Under the pieces are notes generated by a model. It was given only the letters and a program-made list of their open reading frames with translations. It made no database searches and had not been told where the DNA came from. A stretch of DNA of 55,843 bases. Source: Desulfoscipio geothermicus (GTDB lineage: Bacteria; Bacillota; Desulfotomaculia; Desulfotomaculales; Desulfallaceae). A program made the position numbers and the translations under genes. Location of the stretch: the NCBI GenBank assembly GCA_016841905.1, contig JAENYF010000021.1, positions 1 through 55,843 on the forward strand, written 5' to 3'. Shown one piece after another: positions 1 through 9,999 of the stretch (position 1 is its first letter; every line of letters begins with the position of its first letter).

Positions 1-252
1 TTAAAAGTTTCAGCAAAATCTAATCCAAACTCTGTAGCCGGTGCCCTTGCTGGAGTGTTAAGGGAAAAGGGATGCGCAGAAATGCAGGCCATTGGTGCTG
101 GTGCTTTAAACCAGGCTGTAAAAGCTGTAGCCATTGCCAGAGGCTTTGTTGCACCGAGCGGCGTTGATTTGATTTGTATCCCGGCCTTTACAGACATCAT
201 CATAGATGGGGAAGAAAGAACAGCAATTAAATTAATTGTCGAACCCCGGTAA
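1..252 (+). CDS. spoVS: Stage V sporulation protein S (SpoVS), 5' end cut by window
   Basis: SpoVS is a small Alba-like protein needed for spore coat assembly and for progress of sporulation past stage V. The reading frame is open from the first base of the window and gives 83 residues beginning LKVSAKSNPNSVAGALAG and ending IKLIVEPR. The family is about 86 residues long and almost invariant, so only about three N-terminal residues (usually MEV) lie outside the window. A GTG inside the gene could be mistaken for a start, but conserved SpoVS sequence continues upstream of it. A strong terminator follows, so it is probably the last gene of its transcript. Identification is by recalled family sequence and is very secure. 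Confidence 0.95.
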   Translation, partial: LKVSAKSNPNSVAGALAGVLREKGCAEMQAIGAGALNQAVKAVAIARGFVAPSGVDLICIPAFTDIIIDGEERTAIKLIVEPR

Positions 253-293
253 TGTTTATTGTTTAGGTAACATATTTTTGATATGCATAAGGT

Positions 294-331
294 AACCTGT
301 TTATTCTCATTAAGAATAAACAGGTTTTTTA
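294..331 (+). terminator. Rho-independent terminator after spoVS
   Basis: A perfect 14-bp stem (AACCTGTTTATTCT paired with AGAATAAACAGGTT) with a five-base loop CATTA runs into a T tract. It ends the spoVS transcript and separates it from the dipeptidase gene. Confidence 0.92.
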
Positions 332-359
332 GTTCTTCATGAGTAGGAGGTAATGAATA

Positions 360-1307
360 TTGAATTTACCGTGGATTGCGGACGCCCATTGTGATACTCT
401 AACAGCTTTGCTGAAGCAAAACCGTTCCTTTGGCGATAAATCTGCCATAGGACAGCTTGATTTACCGCGTATGCAGACAGGAGGCATTAATATCCAGTTT
501 TTCGCTGCTTTTATTGCCCCTAAGTATAAGGATATGGCTTTAAAAAGGTGCTTGCACTTAATAGATGTTTTCTATGACGAGATACTTAATGACCAGAGTA
601 ATATTGAGCTGGCTTTAAATGCAGAGGATATTCACCGGATCACTGGTACCGGTAAAATTGCCGCGTTACTTGCTGTTGAAGGTGGTGAAGCTTTGGTCGG
701 TGAGGTTTCGATTTTAAGAATCTTTTACCGGTTGGGGGTGCGTTCTCTAACGTTGACCTGGAATGGGCGCAATGAAATTGGTGACGGGATGGGCGAGGGT
801 ATTACCGCGGGTGGCCTGAGTCAGTTTGGTCGGTTGGTGGTGCAGGCCATGAACGAGCTGGGCATGTTAATTGATGTGGCTCACCTGTCCCCCAAGGGTT
901 TCTGGGACGTGGCTAAGACGTCAAGTTTGCCATTTGCTGCGACACATGCCAACTGTCGGTCGGTATGTGAGCATCCTCGGAATTTGGATGATGCGCAAAT
1001 AGAATATCTGGCTAAGAGTGGTGGGATAATTGGTCTTACATTTGTTCCCGAGTTTATCGATCAATATAATCCCTGTCTGGCAACATTGCTCAAACATATA
1101 GAGTATATTACCTCTCGTTTTGGTTCGGAATGTATTGGGTTGGGGTCTGATTTTGATGGTATGGATAAGGTTACCCACGGTCTTGATGATGTTACTTGTA
1201 CTTTGCGCTTGGCTGAGGAATTAATAAAGCATAATTATAGTATCGAACAAGTATCCGGTATCATGGGAGGAAATTGGTTAAGGCTTCTCACCAGGGTTCT
1301 CAAATAA
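360..1307 (+). CDS. Membrane dipeptidase (renal dipeptidase, peptidase family M19)
   Basis: A 315-residue zinc dipeptidase of family M19, which hydrolyses dipeptides. Visible family motifs are the N-terminal H-x-D zinc pair in IADAHCDTLTAL (H10, D12), the bridging glutamate in AVEGGEAL near residue 107, the histidine segment THANCRSVCEHPRN near residue 195, and IGLGSDFDGMD near residue 262. Length is in the usual 310-400 range, and no signal peptide is seen, so it is probably cytoplasmic. The start is TTG, placed nine bases after TAGGAGG. A nearby ATG is out of frame and stops early. The gene stands alone between a terminator and the next promoter. Confidence 0.9.
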   Translation: MNLPWIADAHCDTLTALLKQNRSFGDKSAIGQLDLPRMQTGGINIQFFAAFIAPKYKDMALKRCLHLIDVFYDEILNDQSNIELALNAEDIHRITGTGKIAALLAVEGGEALVGEVSILRIFYRLGVRSLTLTWNGRNEIGDGMGEGITAGGLSQFGRLVVQAMNELGMLIDVAHLSPKGFWDVAKTSSLPFAATHANCRSVCEHPRNLDDAQIEYLAKSGGIIGLTFVPEFIDQYNPCLATLLKHIEYITSRFGSECIGLGSDFDGMDKVTHGLDDVTCTLRLAEELIKHNYSIEQVSGIMGGNWLRLLTRVLK

Positions 1308-1328
1308 AATACAAAATATTCAGGATAG

Positions 1329-1349
1329 CATACTTAAGTATGGTACAAT
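1329..1349 (+). promoter_or_regulatory. Extended -10 promoter overlapped by a 14-bp palindrome
   Basis: CATACTTAAGTATG is a perfect palindrome lying immediately upstream of, and by two bases within, an extended -10 element TGGTACAAT. No good -35 box is seen. The arrangement suggests a dimeric regulator bound across the promoter of the PHP gene, but this is inference from the bases only. Confidence 0.45.
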
Positions 1350-1399
1350 AGATACACGGTGCAAGATTGCTTGAGTTGCGATATGTTAGGGTGAGGGTA

Positions 1400-2227
1400 A
1401 TGTTTGCTGATTTGCATATACATACGACTTCCTCCGATGGTGCCAGTTCGCCGGAGGAAGTCGTTCGGATGGCGGCAAAAGCTAAATTACGGGCGGTGTC
1501 AATAACGGATCATGATACTATGGAAGGTATTTGCCCGGCTAAGTTAGAAGCCGCGTTGCATGGTATAGATGTTCTTGACGGCGTGGAATTGAGCACTGAA
1601 CATGGGGGCATGGAAATACATATTTTGGCATATTGTGTTGACCCGGAAAATGGAGGTCTGCAGGAACATCTAAATCTTTTCCGTACTGCCCGGCTGAGCA
1701 GAGCAAGCAAAATTGTGACCAAATTACAGCTTATGGGTATTGATATCGGCTATGACCAGGTGCTTAGATTGGCCGGTTCTGGTTCAGTGGGCAGGCCGCA
1801 TATAGCACAGGCTTTACAGGCTATAGGTAAGGTCAGCAGTATTACTGAAGCCTTCGAGCAATATATCGGTGTCGGCAAGCCGGCTTATGAACCCCGTTTA
1901 AAATACCATCCGTTGGAAATGGTCAAACTGGTCAGAAGACTAGGCGGGGTGCCTGTGCTAGCTCACCCAGGCATATCTTGCAGTGGGGATTTTATCAGGA
2001 CCTTAATTGATGCCGGGTTGCAGGGACTGGAAGTATATCACCCCAAACAAACTAGTGAGATGGAGGCTTATTATCTCGGACTTTGTCGCCAATACAATTT
2101 GATAGGCACCGGTGGCTCTGATTTTCACGGGGTAGGCGCAACAGGACATGGGCGGCTAGGCGAAGCTAAAGTGCCTTATACAGTGGTTAAGCAGTTGCGG
2201 GCATTGGCTGCGGAAAACGTTGAGTAA
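1400..2227 (+). CDS. PHP-domain phosphoesterase (RNase AM / YciV family)
   Basis: A 275-residue metal-dependent phosphoesterase of the PHP superfamily. The closest well-known relatives are YciV/RNase AM, which removes 5' nucleotides from RNA and hydrolyses 3',5'-nucleoside bisphosphates. Metal-binding motifs are in family order: H-x-H in ADLHIHTTSSDG (H6, H8), ITDHDT (D37, H38), GVELST, VLAHPG and GGSDFHG near the C-terminus. The chosen ATG puts the H-x-H motif at residues 6-8, where this family has it. An upstream TTG would add a tail with no ribosome-binding site. The exact substrate is inferred from family resemblance. Confidence 0.85.
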   Translation: MFADLHIHTTSSDGASSPEEVVRMAAKAKLRAVSITDHDTMEGICPAKLEAALHGIDVLDGVELSTEHGGMEIHILAYCVDPENGGLQEHLNLFRTARLSRASKIVTKLQLMGIDIGYDQVLRLAGSGSVGRPHIAQALQAIGKVSSITEAFEQYIGVGKPAYEPRLKYHPLEMVKLVRRLGGVPVLAHPGISCSGDFIRTLIDAGLQGLEVYHPKQTSEMEAYYLGLCRQYNLIGTGGSDFHGVGATGHGRLGEAKVPYTVVKQLRALAAENVE

Positions 2228-2276
2228 GCATTTACATCATAAAATCTTGAGCATTTCTTTTTGGAGGAGATTTACT

Positions 2277-3355
2277 GTGGAGACTGCGCGAAGAATTCAG
2301 AACATGGGTTCAGCAATTTTGGCTAAAATGGAAGAAGTAAAAAAACAGGTGGAATAACAAGGGATTAAAGTGATTAATTTGGGTGTGGGTAGCCCGGCTC
2401 GACCGCCGGCGCCACATATTATTGAAGCCATGCATAGAGGCTTGGACAAGCTGGATAATTATCGGTATACGCTTGTAGGTAGTTTGGCATTACGACAAGC
2501 GGTAGCGAATTGGTATCATAACCGGTTTGGGGTGGAGTTAAATCCGGAACACGAGGTGCTGGTGCTGATGGGTTCCCAGGATGGTTTGGCCCACATCGCT
2601 CTGGCATACATCAACCCTGGTGATATTGCCCTGACCCTGATCCCGGCTACCCCATTTATGCCACTAGTATAGTACTTGCTAAAGGAAAAGTTTATCCTAT
2701 GCCTTTACTGGCCAAAAATAATTTTTTACCGGATTTACAAGCCATCCTGGAAGAAGTTGCCCAGCAAGCCAAGCTGTTATGGGTAAATTACCCCAACAAC
2801 CTGGTAGCTGCTTCGGCTGACCGACAGTTTTTCACCGAGTTGGTAGAGTATGCCCGTATCTATGATATTGTGGTTTGCCACGATGTTGCTTATTGCGAGC
2901 TGGCCTTTGACGGCTTTAAGCCGATTAGTTTCCTTGAAATTCCCGGGGCTCGAGAGGTGGGAATTGAATTTTATTCGATATCAAAAACATAAATTTGGCT
3001 GGGTGCCGGATTGGTTTTGCCGTAGGTAATGCCGGTGTACTGAGTGCGCTGAACAAAATAAAAACCAATATAGATTACTGTGTGTTCAATGTTGTGCAAC
3101 TGGCCGGTATAGCGGCTTTGGAAGGACCTCAGGATTGTGTGTGGGAGAACGCGGAGCACTATCGCCGGCGCCGGAATATACTGGTGTACGGCCTAGCCCA
3201 ATTAGACTGGGAGGTGCTCCGACCTAAGGCATCTATGTTTATCTGGGCTCCCCTACCTAAGGGGTATACTTGTTCTTCTATGGAATTTGCGGTCAACATG
3301 CTGCACAGCGTCGGTGTGCCGCATTGGTGAATTTTTAGGCCAGGGGCAGGGGTAA
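2277..3355 (+). pseudogene. Broken class I/II aminotransferase (LL-diaminopimelate aminotransferase-like)
   Basis: A fold-type I PLP aminotransferase that can no longer be made. It begins with GTG behind GGAGGAG and reads METARRIQNMGSAILAKMEE. It then meets an in-frame TAA at 2355, after which homologous sequence (INLGVGSPARPPAPHIIEAM) continues in the same frame. A frameshift near 2650 moves the sequence from LTLIPATP to YPIYATSIVLAKGK. A second shift near 2988 falls beside the PLP-lysine region (YSISKT, then LAGCRIGFAVGN). A third near 3322 precedes a degenerate C-terminus that lacks the usual final helix. Its sequence order matches the DapL/aspartate aminotransferase group. At least four lesions make a sequencing artefact unlikely. 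Confidence 0.88.
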
Positions 3356-3418
3356 GATGTCTATTTGGATACTACCTGACATATAATAAGTTATAAAGAC
3401 GGTCAAGGTGGTGTTGCG

Positions 3419-3673
3419 ATGGAAGAAGATTCAGATTTAAAATATTTCCAGCGCAGGATACAAGAATTGGAGGATAAGGTGGACCAACTCCGTCTTAGCC
3501 GTAGGGTATTAATGAATTTAATTGAAAAAGTAGAAAAAGAAAAAAATTTATTTACAACTAGGCTGGAAAAGGAAAATCGCCGTTTACACCGGAATAATTA
3601 TAAGTATGCCTGTTGGTTATTGAAGAAAAACAGGCAAATAGTTGAACTGGAGTCAAAAATTAAAGGACAGTAA
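3419..3673 (+). CDS. Small coiled-coil protein, function unknown
   Basis: An 84-residue, highly charged protein, heptad-like throughout (YFQRRIQELEDKVDQLRLSR, then KEKNLFTTRLEKENRRLHRN), with a single Trp-containing turn near residue 65. It has no signal peptide, membrane span or catalytic motif. The start ATG follows AAGGTGGTG. It sits alone between the aminotransferase remnant and a clear terminator. Similar short coiled-coil proteins occur in related Peptococcaceae, but I cannot assign a function. The gene is intact and has its own terminator, which argues that it is real. Confidence 0.75.
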   Translation: MEEDSDLKYFQRRIQELEDKVDQLRLSRRVLMNLIEKVEKEKNLFTTRLEKENRRLHRNNYKYACWLLKKNRQIVELESKIKGQ

Positions 3674-3694
3674 TTATTATGCTTTGTGCGCAAC

Positions 3695-3717
3695 GACCCT
3701 TAGAGGGTCTTTTTTTT
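3695..3717 (+). terminator. Terminator after the coiled-coil gene
   Basis: A 6-bp stem GACCCT/AGGGTC with loop TAG is followed by a run of eight Ts. It closes the coiled-coil gene. Confidence 0.85.
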
Positions 3718-4160
3718 AATTTTATTAATAATTGGATACGGATCAATGATAGAGAGTTCGAAAAACTCAGGTGTCTTGCGGTAGTAATCAAGATAAATAT
3801 TAAGCGGGCTCTGCCACTGTGTGCCAAAAAGGCACAACCGGTCCAGTCACTACCCGATGGTTTTATGCTGTATGGCCGTTTGGGAAGCGTGCCTGTAAAT
3901 GCCCATTAGTAGCGTGTGATAATTTTTTTCAATAGGATGGTTATACTAAAGCCCGAAAGCTGGAGTTTTTTTTCTTCTATTGTTGAAAGTGGCATGTAAA
4001 ACAATTGCAACTGATAATACTTAATTGTGAAATAGTACTTGGAGGAACAGGTGCTACCAATTTCATGATATCTTGGTTCTCACTTTGTCATTACATACAT
4101 AGAATGGTATAAATTGTCCTTTTCTTGACTCTCTCAGGCTAATTGATGAAGGGAAGAACC
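3718..4160. other. Gene-free stretch before ytrH
   Basis: About 440 bases without a credible gene. An open frame near its start overlaps the terminator, has no ribosome-binding site and has no recognisable protein sequence. The only clear element is the promoter listed separately just before ytrH. Confidence 0.6.
4085..4113 (+). promoter_or_regulatory. Promoter for ytrH-ytrI
   Basis: TTGTCA and TATAAA are separated by exactly 17 bases, a good housekeeping-type promoter. Inside the spacer lies CATACATA, close to a sigma-E -10 element (CATACAnT), but no matching sigma-E -35 is seen. As ytrH is sigma-E controlled in Bacillus, either reading is possible. Confidence 0.55.
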
Positions 4161-4487
4161 ATGGATACGTTTATTAATAAAACTGTTCTAATATTTTTTA
4201 CTGCTTTTGGTATTATGCTTGGTGCTGCCCTGGTGGGTGCTCTAGCGGCAGTTTTGGTGCGGGAACCGCCAGTGGGTACCATGATGAAATTGGCTAAAGA
4301 AATTAAAATATGGGCCATTGTAGCTGCCATAGGTGGCACTTTTTCAACCTTTGAAGTGTTGGAATCTGGCCTTTTTCAGGGTGAAGTACGGGCGGTCATT
4401 AAACAACTGATTTATATAACCAGTGCCTTGGCCGGTACCCAGAGCGGTTATTATTTATTATTAATACTTTCGGGTGAAGGGCAATGA
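4161..4487 (+). CDS. ytrH: Sporulation membrane protein YtrH
   Basis: A 108-residue membrane protein of the YtrH family, known from Bacillus as a sigma-E-dependent protein needed for efficient spore formation. Three hydrophobic spans are visible: residues 7-31 (VLIFFTAFGIMLGAALVGAL), about 46-64 (KIWAIVAAIGGTFSTFEVLE) and about 84-104 (YITSALAGTQSGYYLLLIL). The ATG preceding DTFINK follows GGGAAG and gives the usual family length; upstream TTG/ATG codons would add six residues. The stop overlaps the next start by four bases (ATGA), so it is translationally coupled to the ytrI-like gene. Assignment rests on recalled family sequence and the paired gene order. Confidence 0.85.
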   Translation: MDTFINKTVLIFFTAFGIMLGAALVGALAAVLVREPPVGTMMKLAKEIKIWAIVAAIGGTFSTFEVLESGLFQGEVRAVIKQLIYITSALAGTQSGYYLLLILSGEGQ

Positions 4488-4954
4488 GAAATCGCCTTAT
4501 ATTCGGTGCAGCGGTTTTGGGGTTGGGTATGATAATTGGTGCCTCTCTAACAGGAGTTTTTATAGGTAAGCAGGTTGATGATTTATATATCAAGAACCGG
4601 TATCTTGCAGATAACTTAGCAGTGGCCGAAAAGGAATTGGAGCAGCTGCGACAAGTCAGTGAAAAAATGCATGCTAGAGTGATCACTAAAATCAGTACTA
4701 GCATTAGATTTAATGAGGAATGCGATTATTCTGAGTACGAAAGAAGTACTATTGAGTTAGCAGTAGAGAAAAAAGTTAGGGAATGGTTACAAGTAATTTC
4801 CGGGCAGGATGTGAAAACAATTAATTACCTACTAGTACCCCGTATTGTGGATAACCGGGAGATAGAGGTGGAAGGGAAAGAGATCCGTTTAAAAGTTCTG
4901 TTGGTCGTGTTATCGGAACATGTCATTGTTTATCTGGAAATAATACCCTTGTAA
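4484..4954 (+). CDS. ytrI: YtrI-like sporulation membrane protein
   Basis: A 156-residue protein with one N-terminal membrane span (residues 5-27, ending GVFIGKQ). A short helical/coiled segment follows (YIKNRYLADNLAVAEKELEQ), then a soluble C-terminal domain with alternating beta-like hydrophobic stretches (LKVLLVVLSEHVIVYLEII). The paired membrane genes ytrH-ytrI occur together in Bacillus, and the ATGA overlap here supports the same partnership, presumably at the forespore or mother-cell membrane. Sequence similarity to Bacillus YtrI is not obvious by eye, so the name depends mainly on context and topology. Confidence 0.7.
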   Translation: MRNRLIFGAAVLGLGMIIGASLTGVFIGKQVDDLYIKNRYLADNLAVAEKELEQLRQVSEKMHARVITKISTSIRFNEECDYSEYERSTIELAVEKKVREWLQVISGQDVKTINYLLVPRIVDNREIEVEGKEIRLKVLLVVLSEHVIVYLEIIPL

Positions 4955-5019
4955 AACATAGTATGATAATGGCAACGCCTACCGGACACAATACCTTAAA
5001 AAAGGAGGTGTTTTTAGCA

Positions 5020-5244
5020 ATGGAAGAATATATTCCATCCAGAGTGCCATGGAGTACAGAACCTAGCTTAAAATTCAAGACTGACGAAATCGGTATTGAT
5101 TTTGACGATTTCATTGCAGGGTTAAAGGATGGCAAGTCTGATGTTGAAATGGCAGATGAGTTTGATGTAACAGAAAAACTAATTTATCACCTGCGTGACC
5201 ACTTTATGCGCTATGGCCTGGGACATGTCATGGGGCAGGATTAA
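5020..5244 (+). CDS. Small helix-turn-helix protein
   Basis: A 74-residue protein. Its C-terminal half resembles a helix-turn-helix: [20 protein letters not shown], then [18 protein letters not shown], with the [11 protein letters not shown] turn typical of sigma-70 region 4-like or resolvase-like HTH folds. The ATG follows a strong AAGGAGGTG by nine bases, and the longer upstream frame has no such site. It lies between ytrI and guaB with no terminator on either side, so read-through into guaB is possible. It could be a DNA-binding regulator or a small adaptor. I do not recognise a named family. Confidence 0.72.
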   Translation: MEEYIPSRVPWSTEPSLKFKTDEIGIDFDDFIAGLKDGKSDVEMADEFDVTEKLIYHLRDHFMRYGLGHVMGQD

Positions 5245-5276
5245 ATCGAATAGTTTTTCAGGGAAATATAAATAAT

Positions 5277-6813
<1,537 letters not shown>

Positions 6814-7199
6814 TCCTTTTAGTATAAGTTATTGACCTTTTGTCCGTTCTATGTGATATAACAATATTTTTCGTTGCTCTATCATGTAGGCGTTAACTAA
6901 TAATAGTAGGTTAATATTAAGCCCATGGTATCACTTTGATGCTGTGGGCTTAATTTTGTTAAATGAGACTTAAGACAGGCCACACGCATTATAAACACTG
7001 GTTAAGCTAGCGTTTCGATGAGCTAGTTAAATATTTTAAGCTAACCAAATATTTATTGCTAAGTAAGATAATAAGTACCAATAAAGTAAAAGGAAAATTA
7101 TAGAAAAAATTTTAAAATTAGGAAGGATATTTAAAATTAAAGATGAAGTATATATCTAGGAAATAAATGCAAATAATTGCTTAAGGTGGTGTGCATTAA
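6814..7199. other. Intergenic stretch between guaB and the coiled-coil protein gene
   Basis: Nearly 390 AT-rich bases hold the guaB terminator and, further on, A/T-rich leader sequence in front of the next gene. I see no coding frame and no convincing -35/-10 pair, although a promoter for the next gene is expected here. Confidence 0.6.
6917..6960 (+). terminator. Terminator after guaB
   Basis: A 9-bp stem TTAAGCCCA/TGGGCTTAA is capped by an inner 6-bp helix (GTATCA/TGATGC with one G-U pair). It is followed by TTTTGTT. Confidence 0.88.
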
Positions 7200-8600
7200 A
7201 TGAGCGGTAAATTAAATTCGCTTACCGACGTCCTTAAAAAGACCTTGTTTTTCTTTGAATCTCTCTCTGTAGCTGAATTGACACCTTATGTGCACAAGCA
7301 AATGCTGGTGGATTATTCACAAGAACAAGTAGAAGAAAATATTTGCTTATGTTTGGAACAGCATAAATGCTTTGAGAGTAGTGGTGGTTACATATGGGTC
7401 TTGAACCTGGAAGGAAAACGTGAAAATGACCAATTATATAATCTATTACTAAAGAAACAGCAACCGCTTAGTTCAAGCGAACTAGCTAAAAATGGCTTAA
7501 AGAAGAAAAAGAATAAACTTTTGGCGGAACAGGCGGAATTAATCAATGATGGTAGGTTTATTCAACTGGCCAATGGTCAATGGGGTTTGACAGAATGGGA
7601 GGTGGAAACAGAACATTATTCCTTAAAGCATTTAATTATCAAGGCCCTGAAGATACATCCGACTGGCCTATCGTTGGTCCAATTAACTGATGTGGTTGGT
7701 AACTGGCGACAGATAGTAGGGCATAAAGAAATACATGAAGTTTTAAAAAAATTCCCTTATTTCGATGAAATCGGTAATGGAGTGTGGTGTTACAATGCAG
7801 AAGCCAGGGTTATTTATGATCGGATAATTAAAAGATATTTGAAGTCAATCAAGCGCCAGAGGGAGCGTTGGCATAGAGAGCGTTTGAAGTGGTCCCTAAA
7901 ATGTGCCTGCTTGCAGAAACAAATTGAGGAGGTTTCGGCGACACACCGTGAGGTTGCAGCAGCACTGGCTTTACGCCAGAACGAAGTAAGTCAGTTTGAG
8001 CAAATTACTACTCAAATGGCTGAAAAGGATCTGCTGCTAGCGTTGAGGAAAAAGGAGATCTATCGATATAAGGAACACTTGCAAAAGCTGGATGCTAAGG
8101 CAAATAGTATATTGTACCAGTGCAGGCTGTGGGTAGCTAAATATAAAGAAAAAGATAAAGAGGTACAAAAAATACAACAGCTTTTAAACGTTAATCAATC
8201 AAGTCAGGAATCGTTATTCTCTAAACTGCAACAATATAAAGAGCGGGACCGTGAGAATAGGGCAAAATTGATTGAGATGAAAGAGAACCATGCTAACCGG
8301 GTTGCTGAACTGCAAACAGAGATTGTTGAATTAAAACAAAAGTTGGAACGGCTAAGGGAAAATGCTGGTCAGGAACAAAAAATTTGGCGGGAGGAAATTA
8401 ATACCCTTAGTGCTGATCTAAAGCATTCCATGTCTGAAGGTGAAAAGCTGGGCAACGCATTGCGCTTAGCCCAACAAGAGTTAGAAAAAATAAAAAATGA
8501 GTATGAGTATTTAGAAGACCATTTAACTCATCCCTTAGTGAGAATGATGGCTAGATTGGTAAGTTTATTCAAAAAGAATACCAGACAAGTGGCTTCATAG
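7200..8600 (+). CDS. Tandem winged-helix plus long coiled-coil protein, function unknown
   Basis: A 466-residue protein that I do not recognise. The first 205 residues appear to be three similar 65-70-residue repeats. Each has a helical part and ends in a G-x-W strand: GGYIWVL, NGQWGLTEWE and NGVWCYN. This is the pattern of small winged-helix domains such as HARE-HTH or RpoE-delta types. From about residue 220 to 440 it is an almost unbroken charged coiled coil (ERWHRERLKWSLKCACLQKQ, LEKIKNEYEYLEDHL), with a short basic amphipathic tail (VRMMARLVSLFKKNTRQ) that might touch membrane or nucleic acid. No signal peptide. The ATG follows AAGGTGGTG. It is monocistronic, with its own terminator. The domain reading is inference from sequence pattern. 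Confidence 0.8.
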   Translation: MSGKLNSLTDVLKKTLFFFESLSVAELTPYVHKQMLVDYSQEQVEENICLCLEQHKCFESSGGYIWVLNLEGKRENDQLYNLLLKKQQPLSSSELAKNGLKKKKNKLLAEQAELINDGRFIQLANGQWGLTEWEVETEHYSLKHLIIKALKIHPTGLSLVQLTDVVGNWRQIVGHKEIHEVLKKFPYFDEIGNGVWCYNAEARVIYDRIIKRYLKSIKRQRERWHRERLKWSLKCACLQKQIEEVSATHREVAAALALRQNEVSQFEQITTQMAEKDLLLALRKKEIYRYKEHLQKLDAKANSILYQCRLWVAKYKEKDKEVQKIQQLLNVNQSSQESLFSKLQQYKERDRENRAKLIEMKENHANRVAELQTEIVELKQKLERLRENAGQEQKIWREEINTLSADLKHSMSEGEKLGNALRLAQQELEKIKNEYEYLEDHLTHPLVRMMARLVSLFKKNTRQVAS

Positions 8601-8626
8601 GGATACCTGTTGGTATCCCTATTGTT
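8600..8626 (+). terminator. Terminator-like hairpin after the coiled-coil gene
   Basis: A perfect 8-bp stem GGGATACC/GGTATCCC with tetraloop TGTT begins in the stop codon. It is followed by a weak TATTGTT tail. Confidence 0.7.
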
Positions 8627-8789
8627 GGGGCTACTAGCAAAAATATTCTATGTAAGCTTAGTAATTTTTTTAGGACCTATTACTAGAAGTAACACCCACT
8701 ATCATCCAGTTTATTTATTTTCCTGGTCTAAGTTAACTATAGAAGAAATAACTATTAGTATGGTTAATTAACTGCCGGGAGGTTATGAA

Positions 8790-9962
8790 TTGTTATACTT
8801 TGATAATGCCGCTACTACTTGGCCCAAACCACCCGAAGTGTTGGATGCAATGCATCATTGCTTGGAAGATATAGGGGCTAATCCAGGCCGGTCTGGCCAT
8901 AAAATGTCACTGGCGGCTGGGAAATTAGTTGATGATACTAGGCAATCTTTAGCCGAGCTGTTTAATATTGAAGAAAGCGAGCGGGTGATATTTACTTTAA
9001 ATGCTACAGATGCATTGAACATGGCTATCAAAGGCTCCCTAAGGGTTGGCGATCATGTAGTTATTAGCTCTATGGAGCATAACTCAGTTGTCAGGCCGCT
9101 ATATGGAATGTGGGGCAAAATATCGGTAACCAAGGTGCGCTGTGCTCCTGATGGTATGCTGGACCCGGACGCGGTTAAAAGAGCTATGCATTATAACACC
9201 AGAGCTATCATATTAACTCATGCTTCAAATGTTACTGGTACGGTGATGCCAATTAGAGAAATCGGGGAAATGGCTCGCCAAGCCGGAGTTATCTTTATCG
9301 TTGACGCGGCTCAAACCGCAGGTTTACTGGATATCGACGTGGCTAAAATGAATATTGATTTGCTGGCCGTGCCCGGGCATAAGGGATTAATGGGGCCACC
9401 GGGCACCGGGATACTTTATGTAGGAGAACGGGTCAAGCTAAAACCCTGGCGTGAGGGAGGCACAGGCTTACATTCGTTAGGTGCACAGCCGGATTATTTA
9501 CCTGAAAAATATGAGAGTGGTACATTAAACTTTGTGGGTATTGCCGGGCTGGCTGCCGGAGTGAATTATATTCGCGATATCGGGATGTCCAAAATACTAG
9601 AGCATGAGCAAATACTTATTAAACGGTTTTTGCAGGGAGCTCGGCAAATACCTGGCATTAAAATATTTGGTCCGCCGGATACTGCCAACCGGGTGCCGGT
9701 GGTTTCCTTTCAACTACAGGATAAGGATAGTATTGCCGTGGGTGGTGCCCTGGACCAATGGTATAATATAGCTTGCCGCGCCGGACTGCATTGTGCCCCA
9801 GATGCCCATCGCACGTTAGGCACCCTAAATAGCATGTTGGTAAGGTTTAGTTTTTCATATTTCAATAAACTTGAGGAAGTGGATATTGCACTGCAATGTC
9901 TAAATGACCTTAAGGAAATGAATATAGATCAGTTTAGTGGTAATGGGTGTAACAGCGAATAA
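8790..9962 (+). CDS. Class V aminotransferase, cysteine desulfurase family
   Basis: A 390-residue PLP enzyme of the NifS/Csd superfamily, which takes sulfur from cysteine to give alanine and a persulfide. Motifs are LYFDNAATTWPKP at the N-terminus, SSMEHNSVVRPL, IILTHASNVTGTVMPI, IVDAAQTAGLLDID, and the PLP lysine in AVPGHKGLMGPPGTG near residue 200. The C-terminal segment RAGLHCAPDAHRTLG carries the likely catalytic cysteine. It belongs to the stand-alone group seen in clostridia, not to an isc/suf operon, since no scaffold gene is adjacent. Start is TTG seven bases after GGGAGG; a nearby ATG is out of frame. Confidence 0.88.
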   Translation: MLYFDNAATTWPKPPEVLDAMHHCLEDIGANPGRSGHKMSLAAGKLVDDTRQSLAELFNIEESERVIFTLNATDALNMAIKGSLRVGDHVVISSMEHNSVVRPLYGMWGKISVTKVRCAPDGMLDPDAVKRAMHYNTRAIILTHASNVTGTVMPIREIGEMARQAGVIFIVDAAQTAGLLDIDVAKMNIDLLAVPGHKGLMGPPGTGILYVGERVKLKPWREGGTGLHSLGAQPDYLPEKYESGTLNFVGIAGLAAGVNYIRDIGMSKILEHEQILIKRFLQGARQIPGIKIFGPPDTANRVPVVSFQLQDKDSIAVGGALDQWYNIACRAGLHCAPDAHRTLGTLNSMLVRFSFSYFNKLEEVDIALQCLNDLKEMNIDQFSGNGCNSE

Positions 9963-9978
9963 CCATTGCTCAACGATG

Positions 9979-9994
9979 CCCGGGGTAACCCGGG
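9979..9994. terminator. Hairpin between convergent genes
   Basis: CCCGGG-GTAA-CCCGGG forms a 6-bp GC stem. It lies between convergent genes and may serve both strands; on the plus strand an AAATTTTATTT tail follows. The U tract is weak. Confidence 0.55.
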
Positions 9995-9999
9995 AAATT

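Noticed and set aside
3679..3909. A 76-codon open frame after the coiled-coil gene
   Set aside because: It runs through the terminator hairpin, has no ribosome-binding site, and its protein sequence looks random.
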